A stretch of DNA of 64,000 bases from Edaphochlamys debaryana. Taxonomy: Eukaryota; Chlorophyta; Chlorophyceae; Chlamydomonadales. Made by a program: the position numbers and the translations under genes. The stretch is from the NCBI GenBank assembly GCA_016858145.1, contig JAEHOE010000063.1:372001-436000 (forward strand). Reading direction: 5' to 3'. Every line of letters starts with the position of its first letter. Within the stretch, counting starts at the first letter, position 1. Below, in pieces: positions 55,035 to 64,000 of the stretch. The notes under the pieces were generated by a model, which was not told the DNA's origin, did not search any database, and was given only the letters and a program-made list of their open reading frames with translations.

Positions 55035-55251
55035 GGGCTCAGGGCCGCACCAGGCAGCACGTGCAGGCTCAGCGGGCCCGCCACAGGACGCAATCACAAT
55101 CTCAAAGCCGCCCCACGCGGCACAGGCAGTCCCAACAGGCGCCCTAGGCGCAGACAAGGGCTCGGGGCCACTCCAGGCAGCACGTGCAGGCTCAGCAGGC
55201 CCGTCGCAGGGCGCAATCACAATCTCAAATAAAGCCGCCCCACGCGGCATG
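55035..55251. repeat. Two tandem copies of a 123-bp unit
   Basis: The copies start at 55035 and 55158, beginning gggctc and sharing ccaggcagcacgtgcaggct and cgcaatcacaatctcaaa. They lie upstream (in minus sense) of the decayed element's frames, where a retroelement promoter would be. Confidence 0.85.
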
Positions 55252-55259
55252 CGCGAGCT

Positions 55260-56449
55260 CAGCATTATAGCGGGGCGGCACAGGTACAGGCACCGGGGTG
55301 GCGCAGGCGCAGGCAGCCTGGGCCGGCTAGGCCGTGCCGTCCGGGGTGGCGCGGGCGGGTTTACGAGGCCGGGGGCTTGTCCGCCATGACCGTGTCGCCG
55401 TCCTTGGTCCCCGACCGGCTGGTTGCGTCGCTGGGCTTGCGGGCGGCGCTTCCGAGTTTGACGACCGGCGGTCTCTGCGGGCCGCGGGCGGGGGGTGTGC
55501 GGGGGTTAGGCCGTGTGTGGGTTCTCGGGCGGTTCTAGCGCGACCCCGGGCGGGGTGGCGGTCGGAGGGGTTGGCATCAGCTATGGGGGTGCGGGCGTGT
55601 GGGGGCGGTCTCACCGGCGGCGCGGCAGCGGTGGGGCGGCGGGCGGTGCCCGAAGGCGGGTCCGAGAGCGAGGCGGCCTGGCTGAAGCGGAGGGTGGATA
55701 GTGTTCAGCGCTGGGGGGGAAGAGTTGGGCGGGTGCGGGTGCGAGTGAGTGCAACCCGTACTCAGCTTAGGCCTTGAAGTGGATGGGCTCCTGGTATCAT
55801 TGTGCTCACATTGCTACCGGCCAAGCTGCCGGCCCCATGGGGCAATGGAGTGAACGAGTGATGTATGGGCGGTGCCCGTGGAGGTTGTTGGGTGGGTCAC
55901 CCTGCGACCTTGAGGAGGCAACTAACGTGGCCGCTAGTGATTCTAGGCTTCAGGGGGGGCGGCCCCGCCGGGGGCCTGGCGTCTGGAAGCTCTGGAGCAG
56001 ATGGCCCGAAATAAAGCAGCAACCGCCGCCGCCGCCTGCTGGTTGATTGCCCAGAAACGCATAGCTCCTTGCCAGCGACAGTGGCAAGCTCCATCAGACG
56101 AGTGCCGTATGGCCGCAGCCCAGCTGCGCGCCTTCGCCAAGCGCTTCTCCCACTTGCTTGCCGCTCACCCGGCAAACCCTAAGCTTGTCGACTCGCTCCC
56201 GCACATGCACAGTTGCGACCCTTCATCTTCCCACGACTCGTGGAAGGAAGGAACCCCGGACCCGGCTTGGACCGCCACCGTTCCCTGTTGCATTCTTGCC
56301 CTCACCCCCAGCAGTGCACATGCTCACTCCTGCCTAGCTGGCGTCGCTGCACTCCTGGCCTGCAGGCCCTGCCGTCCCAAATCTCCCCACCTATCTACTG
56401 CCAGCTCATCAGTCCTTCCCGAGGCGTTACCGCAGCTGGTCAGCTCAGG
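55260..56449. other. Intergenic, 3' side of the ABC transporter gene
   Basis: No supported gene. It contains the second copy of the dispersed repeat (55701-55765 and about 55858-55900). A plus-strand frame at 56001-56200 has some coding-like composition but no splice context. Confidence 0.35.
55701..55900. repeat. Dispersed repeat, partner at 32.27-32.43 kb
   Basis: Shares two blocks with 32,272-32,427: gtgttcagcgctgg to acccgtactca, and gtgatgtatgggcgg to ggtgg. The intervening sequence is unrelated. Confidence 0.8.
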
Positions 56450-59400
56450 CTATCCTCCCATTGCCTCCGCCCCACCCTCTCCCCCGCGCTCCCCCTCCCC
56501 CTCCCCCCGCTGCTCCTGCGCCGCCACCAGTGCCGCGTACGCCCCCCCCTCCGTCGCCATCAGCTCGTCGTGGCTGCCCGCCTCCACCACCCGCCCGTGG
56601 CCCAGGACCTGGGGATGGAGGGGGATCGGATGGAGCATGATAATATGTTGGCAGCTCAATGTGCCGCGCGATTGAGCGCGGAAGCCAGCATGATTGTGTG
56701 TCCAGGTTCCGCTCACCGCTATGCAGTGCGCCTGCCGTACTGTGCACAGCCTGTGCGCCACTAGCAGGCACGTGCGGCCCTGCGCGGCGGCGGCCAGGGC
56801 GGCGGCCACCCGGGCCTCCGAGCGGGCGTCCAGCGCTGACGTGGCCTCGTCCAGCAGCAGCAGCCGGGGCCGCCGCAGGAGCGCGCGGGCGATGGCCAGG
56901 CGCTGCTTCTGGCCGCCGCTCAGGGCGGCGCCGGCCTCGCCCACGGGAGTGTCGTAGCCCCGGGGGAAGGCCTCGATGAAGGATCGGGCATTGGCAGCCT
57001 CTGGGAGAGAAGGATAAGAAGGAAGGGTAGGAAGCAGCGGGGGGAGAAATTGTGAGGTAGCGTACGGAGGGCGTGGTGAAGAGGGTGTAAGGCAATGTTC
57101 CTTCCTCCCCTTGCTTTGTGGCGGCGCCCGCCCGGTCCCTTCAAAAGGAATTCCTGTCCCACGTCCCGCCTCACCCGCCGCCTCCACCACCTCCTCCTGG
57201 CTGGCCCCAGGCCTCCCCAGGCGGATGTTGTCCCCCAGGCTGCCGGCGAAGAGGGCGGGCTCCTGCAGCACCAGGCCCATCTGAAGAGGGGGGGGAGGGG
57301 GGGAGGAGGGACGAGGGGGAGGGACGATTGGGAGAGCGGGAGGGAGCAGCGGGGCCCTAGGCAGGAGAGGGGCATGTCGCTTACCAAACTCCCTGCAGCC
57401 CACCCCACCCTTCCCGCACCCCGGCACCCCTCCCCTCCCCACCTGCGCCCTGAGCCAGCCCAGGTTGTAGTCCCTCAGGTCCCTCCCGTCCAGGCGGATG
57501 CAGCCGGACTGGGGGGGGGGGGAGGAGCGGGTGTAGAGGGGGAGCTGTGTCACGAGAATGGCCTACAACTAAGGCCTCAGCCCCCCCCCCCTTGCCTGTG
57601 GGTCGTAGAACCTCTCCACCAGGCCCACGGCGCTGCTCTTGCCGCAGCCGCTGGGCCCCACCAGGGCCAGGGTGGACCCGGGGGGGAGGCGCAGGCTCAG
57701 GCCGGACAGCACGGGGCAGGAGGGCCGGGAGGGGTAGGCGAAGCTCACGCAGCAAAACTCCAGGTCGCCGTGGAAGGTCTGCAGCAGGGGAAATGGAAGA
57801 CCGGGTTCAAGTAGCTGAGCGGGATGGGCTCCCAGCCCAAACTGATACCCTGCCCTGCTCTCTGCCCCTGGCACGCTTATCCTCACACCTTTGGGTCTGG
57901 CTGCATGCCCTCCTGCGAAGCGCTGTCGATGTGCGGTTTGCGATCTATGATGGGGAAGATGCGCTGTACGGCAGCACGTGCGGTGCCCAGATCAGGGAAG
58001 CAGCGGGTGGCCTGCGGGCGGGGGCGTGGAGCCGACATTATCAGGAAAGCCGCGGCGCACCTCAGGGGTTGCTGCCCATGCTTGCCGCCACCCCCTCCCC
58101 CTGTCAGGTCCCTCATCCCTCATCCCCCACCCCCCCTACCCCTCACCCGTGCCATGCCCACGGCCGCCAGCAGGATGGCCATGAAGGCGCGGAAGGAGGC
58201 CCGGAAGTCGCTCCAGCCGTGGGCCAGCTCCTGACCCAGGAAGTACACAACCAGGCCATACACGCCTGGAGAGGGAGGGGGTGAAAACTCAGGGGCACGT
58301 TTGATGGGGGGGCGTTGGGTGAAGAGGCCAGACAGGCGCTTTGATCCGCTCTCGTCCACGTTTCCCTTCAAGTCCCTTCCCATTGCATTGCCCTACATGC
58401 CCCTGGTTGCCCTTGCAACCCACCGAACATGACGAACGACGATCCGCCCAGCCCCAGCCCCGAGACATAGGCCTGGCGCAGAACCACCGAGTCACCCGTA
58501 CTCTGAGAGGAGGAGAATAGGGAGCAAGAGGATGCAACGTCACTGTTAAAAACACCCATTGCAGGCGTGTTCTCAACTCTCCCACCTTGCCTCCGCCTGC
58601 CTGCCTCAGCCTGCCTCCGATCCCCGGGGACCGTGCGCCCGCCTCATGGGTCCAGGGCATCCCGCCCGCACCTGGATTCGGTCGAACTCCGCGCCCAGCC
58701 TCCCCTGCAGCCCGAACGCCGTCACCATGCGGATACCCCGGAACGCCTCCGCCGCCAGCGCAGCGGCGCCGCCCGCCACCTCCTGCGGATGAGGGGTGGG
58801 TGAGGGATGAGGCGTGGTTGGTAGGGATGTCAGGGAGCGGATGGGGGGCTCCTCCCGGGATCCCACCCCCTTCATCCCCCCTCCAGCCCCCCACCCACCC
58901 CCACCTGCGCCGTCTTGTCGAGGCCCATGTGGAAGCGCATAGACGCCACCGCCGCCGCCATGACCAGCGGGAACACGCCTGGAAGGAGGGTGGGGTTGTT
59001 CCGAGAGCAGAGGACGATGTTCAGGCGAGAGGGTCATATGCTTAGAATCCATGCAGCTTTGCCCTCCCTCGCCCCCCTGACGCACGCTTTTCACGCACCA
59101 AGTAAGCCCCCCAGCGTATGGACATGCTCCTTCGTCTCTCCCACCCCGGTGCCATTCTCCCCCCACACAAAGGAGGGCTGGCCGGCTCCCTGCCGCCCAC
59201 ACACACCCGCCCCTCCCGCGCCCCCCCCTCACACACACACCTGTGACCAGCAGCGCCATGCGCCAGTCGAAGGCCAGCCCCACTGCGTAGCCCACGCCCA
59301 GGGTGGCCAGCGCCTGGCAGGCAGCGCCCAGCACGTCGCCAACCTGGGGGGAGGGAGGGGGACAGGGAGCAGGAAAGGGGAGGGGGAGCAGGGGGAGGTG

Positions 59401-62400
59401 GGTCGTACCGCGAGTCCCAGTCGCGTCCCGGCGGCGGCACGGTTTCCTCGATCGACAGCGCTTTGAGATGCTAGTTGGCACCCCGACCAGCCCCACCCCG
59501 CCCGCTCACCGCTCCGCGCACCGCCGCTGCGTCCGTAGCGAGGGCGGCGGTGAGGCGGCCGCTGGAGTGGGCGTCGTCGTCGAACCAGCCCACCTGAGGG
59601 TGGTGGCGGTGGAGGGGGTGGCGAGGAGGCGAGGGCCTTGACATGGGGCCCTCCCATTCCCAGGGGTAATGCGAGTCATGTACCACCCTCCATCCCACCG
59701 ACCCACATCCTGCCTCAGCACCGGCCCTTCCCCCAAACCACCCCCAAAGTCCCACCTCCTGCCTCAGCACCGCCCCCAGCAGCTGAGTGCGCACGCGCCC
59801 CGCTACCGCCGCAGCCAGCCGACCCAGGGCCACCTGATGGGGGGAGGCCGGCAGGTTGTGCATGCGGCACGTACGGTACAGCTCAGAAACAGGAAGGACG
59901 CATGACAGAGGAATAAGCAGAGGACGCCTGACCGCGCCATCCAAATGGACGGCCCCTCAAGAGGATCTCTCCCCTGCCCCCACCTGCTGCGCCAGGATGC
60001 CCCCCAGCGCCCCCGCCCCAATGGCCAGCAGAACGCCGCAGTAGAGCGCGGCCTGGCGCTTGAGCTCGGACTGGGGGTCAGCAAAAGAGGCAGGTGATCA
60101 AGGGGGTAACGGCATTACGATGGAGTAGTGGATGGGCGCAAGCACTAGCTACTCGTAGAAGGAGTGGATCCTTTCGATCTAGGCTCCCTCCCCTGCCCCT
60201 GCCGTCCACGCCTGGATGTCGCTCTTCAACAATCCGTCCACGGCACCCCCACAGCCCCTCACCGGGTCCGGCAGGTACAGCACCGAGATCATGGAGGCCA
60301 GGGCGAAGGCGAAGGCCGCGTGCTGGCCCCCCGCCACCACCGACCCGCCGCACCCCACCGCCGCCGCCGCGCCCTGCCCCCGCGCGTACCCCAGCAACCG
60401 CCGGAAGGGCACCGGGTGCGGCGGCAGCGCGTCCGGCGGTGCTGCGGCCGTGGCCGGTGCCGTTGTCGCTGCCGTGTCACCGGCCGTGGGCTGAGCCCCG
60501 GCGCCTCCTCCGCGTCTCCAGAGCCCTCGGCGCTTGCTTGGGCCCTTCCCTTCCGCAACCGCGCCTTCCTGAGCTTTCGAGACGACACCACAGTCGACCA
60601 GGTCGAGGCCCGGGGCCTTGCCGTCTGCTGCCAACCCGTCGGGACCTTCGGCCTCGCCCTCAGAGTCGGAGCTCACGAAGCGGGTTGCCGCCGCCGCCGG
60701 CGAGGGAGTGCCCAGCGGCAGCTCCAGGGCGACCTCGGCCGCGCGCCCACTGGCGGCCACGCCACCACCGACGGGTGCGGCGGGCTCCTTGGCTCCGCCC
60801 TCCGCGGGTGCTGCCGCCTCCCGCGCAGCGCCCACCGCCGGTTCCACAGGGGTGACTTTGGAAGGGCGCCCCTCGGCGGCAGACTCAAGGAGCGGGGGTT
60901 GGGGCTCGAGGGGATGCGGGTAGGGCTGGGGCCGGGGCTGTGGTGGGAACGGGTGGTCCAGCGACGACAGGGAGTCGTGGAGTCGGGCCGTTGGGATCCC
61001 GTGTTGGGGATCACTGGGATGCGGATGATGCTGGTCATGAGCACCGGGCTCGGATGCGGGGTAGCTGGAGGCGGGGGCCTCCGAGGGCGGGTACGTGGAG
61101 GGGGCGTGGTCTGCTGGGTAGGCTGAGGGGTAGCTGGGTGTGTAGCCAGACGTGTATTCCGAAGGGTAGGCTGAGGCCGAGGGGTAGGCCGAGGCCCCGT
61201 GCTTCGGACCCATCTGGAGGGCCACCAGGGCGGCGTAGGCGCCTGAGGAGAATGGAGAAGGGCGGGGAGGGGCGGGGAGGGGCGGGGAAGGGCGGGGAAG
61301 GACGGGGAGGGGCGGGGAAGGGCGGGGACGGGGGAATGTCAACACAAGCCTGGACGGGGCTATGTTCGATCATGCCCTGCTTCCCACGTCTATCTCTGCT
61401 ACGCACCCCTCCCCTGCCTTCCCAGCAGTCCCCGCACGCACCCCCCTCCCGGGCCATGAGCTCCGCGTGGCTGCCCTGCTCCGCCACCCGGCCCCCCTGC
61501 AGCACCTGTCAGGAGGGTGAGAGGGAGGGTGAGAGAGGAATGAAGGAGGCCAATAAGAAATTTTGCGGCCACAAGAAATAGAATTGCGGGAACCATAACA
61601 TGTTGATTTCCTCAATCTCAGAATCTCACCGCTATGCAGTGCGCCTGCCGTACTGTGCACAGCCTGTGTGCCACCAGCAGGCACGTGCGGCCCTGCGCGG
61701 CGGCGGCCAGGGCGGCGGCCACCCGGGCCTCGGAGCGGGCGTCCAGCGCTGACGTGGCCTCGTCCAGCAGCAGCAGCCGCGGCCGCCGCAGGAGCGCGCG
61801 GGCGATGGCCAGGCGCTGCTTCTGGCCGCCGCTCAGGGCGGCGCCGGCCTCGCCCACCTGCGGAACCACAGGGGAGCGAGGCTAGTGATGAAACCGCGGC
61901 AGTATGCGACCGACTTGACCCTTCGTATCCTGCGCACCCCACCCGTGGCCCATGCTCTCACCCACCCGCGTCTGGTAGCCCTTGGGCAGGCGGCGGATGA
62001 AGCCGTGCGCATTGGCCATCCGCGCCGCCGCCTCCACCTCCTCTGCACTGGGATCCTCCCCCCCGCCCCCACCCCCAGGAGCAATCCCAGGCCGTGTGTT
62101 CATCCCCTTGGCCTCGGCCGTCGCCTTGTCGCCCAGCCCAGCGGCTGCGCCCCCCTCCGCCGTTGCGCCCATGGCGATGTTGTCGTATATGGTCCCCGCA
62201 AACAGCGCTGGCTCCTGTGAAACCAGGCCCATCTGGGGTACCGATAGGTTTGAACCGGTCGGGGGAGGGCAGGAACGGCACATGAGCACGTGACAGGTGG
62301 ATAGCACAAGTGACCGAGGCGTACATCAATTGCCAGCTGCCTCCCCTCCCCCACCCCCCTCCCCTCCCCACCTGCGCCCTGAGCCAGCCCAGGTTGTAGT

Positions 62401-64000
62401 CCCTCAGGTCCCTCCCGTCCAGGCGGATGCAGCCGGACTGGGGGGGGGGGGGAGGAGCGGGTGTAGAGGGGGAGCTGTGTCACGAGAATGGCCTACAACT
62501 AAGGCCTCAGCCCCCCCCCCCTTGCCTGTGGGTCGTAGAACCTCTCCACCAGGCCCACGGCGCTGCTCTTGCCGCAGCCGCTGGGCCCCACCAGGGCCAG
62601 GGTGGACCCGGGGGGGAGCCGCAGGCTCAGGCCGGACAGCACGGGGCAGGAGGGGCGGGAGGGGTAGGCGAAGCTCACGCAGCAAACCTCCAGGTCGCCG
62701 TGGACCGAGCCCGGGGGCAGCCGTAAGCCGCCGCTCTCGCCGCTCCCCGGCAGGAGTCCCCTGCTACTCGCGACATGCTCCGTGATCTTGGCGCTGGCGC
62801 TGCCCACATTGTGCTCCACTTCCGTCTTGAGCTTTGACTCTTCTCCGCCCCCTCCGCCCCCTCCGCCGCCGCCCCCTCCGCTGCCGCCGTTTCCGATGCC
62901 CGGCCGCCGCTCGATGACGGCCCACAGCCGCCCGCCCGCGGCCCGTGCCGCCGCGAAGGCCTGCAGTGAGGGCGCCGCCTGGCCCAGGCTCACCCCCGCC
63001 ATGAGGCAGGCCATGAGGCAGGAGATGACCACACCGCCCGTGTAGGCGCCGGCCGTGACCCGGTAGGCGCCTGACAGGGGAGGGGGACGAGGGGGAGGGG
63101 GAGGAGGGGCATGGAGGAAGGGTGGGGGGCTGGGGAGGAGCGCCGGAGTCTGGAAGTGTTAGATTCTGGAGGGTAGGGCTACTCGGCAGACGTCCCCAGG
63201 ACCAGTACTGGTAGCATTCATCCCCGCTTCATCGGGTGGCCCTCCTGACCCCGCATCCCCCCCCGACCTCTGACACGCACCGAAGAACAGCCCCGCCGCG
63301 TACGCTGCGTAGACCACCAGCTGGATCCCGCCCAGGGACAGACCGGACAGCCAGGACTGCCGGACGGACTGTACGGGAATGGCGTTGAAGAGGCAAGCGA
63401 GATACTGATAGGAGCAGAAAGGGAGGCTAGCACAGGAGGCATGTGAAGGCAGGGTTGGTCGGCATGTCAGCGCTCTCCAGTCTCTACCCGCTTGAACACG
63501 TGCCTAGCCATGCATTTACCGTAGCCGCCTATATACATCCTGAAGTTGACATACCTCTACTCGGCTTTCCTCGAGCGCTTTATCGTACTCCTGTACGGAA
63601 GCTTCCTCCCTGCCGTACGCGGCAACGGTACGGATCTGACTTATGCTCTGTTGGGCCACGGAGCTGGCCTGCATGGGGAGGCCCGCGCATGGAGAGATTC
63701 CGTCATCGCAGCTGCATGGACACTGCCGTAACCCCCCTGTAGCGGCCCTGCTGCCCTGCTTCACCACCTCATCCGGTGAGCCCTACATACCCCCCACTAA
63801 ACCCCTGCCCCCCTCGCCTGCGCATACGCGCGCGCCCCCCTGGCGCTGGCAGCCGCCGTCCCGCGGGTCAGCAGCGCCGCAATGCCCGCCACCGCGGGGA
63901 GGGCGCCCACCATGACCTGGGCAGGGGCAAGCGACCAAGATTGTAATGGCAGGATCAATGCGGGTTGTGGCATCTGCGTCCGTCGTCAGCGCTCCGCCCT
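56450..64000 (-). CDS. ABCB-type full ABC transporter, 5' end outside window
   Basis: The stop is at 56450-56452 and the gene runs beyond the right edge. Visible order: end of TMD1 (exons about 63.79-63.92, 63.55-63.67 and 63.28-63.37 kb), NBD1 (about 62.53-63.07, 62.37-62.44, 61.97-62.23, 61.63-61.86 and 61.44-61.51 kb), a long linker (60.26-61.24 kb), TMD2 (about 57.89-60.07 kb, nine short exons), and NBD2 (57597-57780, 57443-57508, about 57.17-57.28, 56.71-57.00 and 56450-56608). Both NBDs keep Walker A (GPSGCGKSS), signature (LSGGQKQR) and Walker B with D-loop ([12 protein letters not shown]), so both should hydrolyse ATP. The layout TMD-NBD-TMD-NBD and motif spelling fit the ABCB/multidrug-resistance group; the substrate cannot be told. 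The linker is about 300 residues, unusually long, with Tyr-Pro-Ser repeats. Confidence 0.85.
56712..56942. repeat. NBD2 exon tract nearly identical to NBD1 (61,629-61,858)
   Basis: About 225 bp covering the signature motif, Walker B and H-loop exon differ at only about four positions from 61,629-61,858, including the bases around the splice donor. Confidence 0.9.
57441..57775. repeat. NBD2 exon-intron-exon tract copied in NBD1 (62,371-62,704)
   Basis: About 335 bp including one exon, a whole intron with its G-run, and the Walker A exon is almost identical to 62,371-62,704. The exon between the two copied tracts (QEPALFAG exon) and its introns have diverged. Confidence 0.9.

Larger units (their letters stand above)
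52578..55260 (-). mobile_element. Decayed relative of the 5.2-9.3 kb retroelement
   Basis: On the minus strand, 52,578-52,757 encodes the same segment as 8,403-8,578 of the first element (PTSSNLSCAKPHGDPWTLSA through CPHCQSANGERR), with high nucleotide identity. Upstream lie a Pro-rich frame, a Josephin-like protease frame and a hydrophobic frame. The region that would hold the RNase H and other enzymatic domains is deleted: the Pro-rich frame runs directly into the zinc-motif segment with a frame change. Boundaries at the right end are uncertain. No target duplication was found. Confidence 0.6.

Overview
This is nuclear DNA of a GC-rich eukaryote with many spliced genes, most likely a green alga of the Chlamydomonadales/volvocine type. 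The evidence is numerous short GT-AG introns, an organellar isoleucyl-tRNA synthetase split into about 27 exons, Ser-Pro-rich cell-wall-type linkers, a LysM/chitinase secreted protein of a kind known from volvocine algae, and UGUAA-like poly(A) signals downstream of some genes. There are no bacterial operons, and most long open frames in the GC-rich parts are shadows. Exon ends marked approximate were read by eye from splice motifs and protein continuity.

Layout. (1) 1-15.2 kb: four unrecognised spliced genes (D minus, C plus, A minus, B minus) with short introns (about 50-140 nt) and mostly phase-consistent exons. Gene C carries a motif set resembling a nucleotidyltransferase-fold family common in large DNA viruses and protists. 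Gene A is broken by a 4.1-kb retroelement flanked by 122-bp direct repeats, and it also has a frame switch. (2) 15.9-16.9 kb: diverged tandem repeats ending in a TATA box, then a CTG tract and weak gene fragments. (3) 19.5-29.7 kb, minus: organellar isoleucyl-tRNA synthetase, with low-complexity introns. (4) 30.9-31.8 kb, plus: a small unknown three-exon gene whose stop codon lies in a 46-bp minisatellite. (5) 32.5-36.6 kb, plus: a TMEM62-like gene lacking the exons for its phosphoesterase core.

(6) 37.4-52.1 kb, plus: a very large secreted mosaic protein. Its order is signal peptide, 2 LysM, CBM14-like chitin binding, Ser-Pro-rich stretch, 6 PAN/Apple-like modules, 3 LysM, GH18 chitinase, an unknown region and a Cys-rich tail. 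Most modules are bounded by phase-1 introns, and several have been recently duplicated. (7) 52.5-55.3 kb, minus: a decayed relative of the first retroelement, with a Josephin-like cysteine protease frame coupled by an ATGA overlap to a Pro-rich second frame. (8) 56.4 kb to the window end, minus: a full-size ABCB-type ABC transporter cut by the window edge, whose two nucleotide-binding domains share almost identical exon and intron tracts.

The genes do not form a pathway. The parts most worth following are the retroelement family without a visible reverse transcriptase (RNase H, zinc knuckle, PD-(D/E)XK-like nuclease, and in the relative a Josephin protease), the unknown four-gene block, the chitinase mosaic and the homogenised ABC transporter domains.
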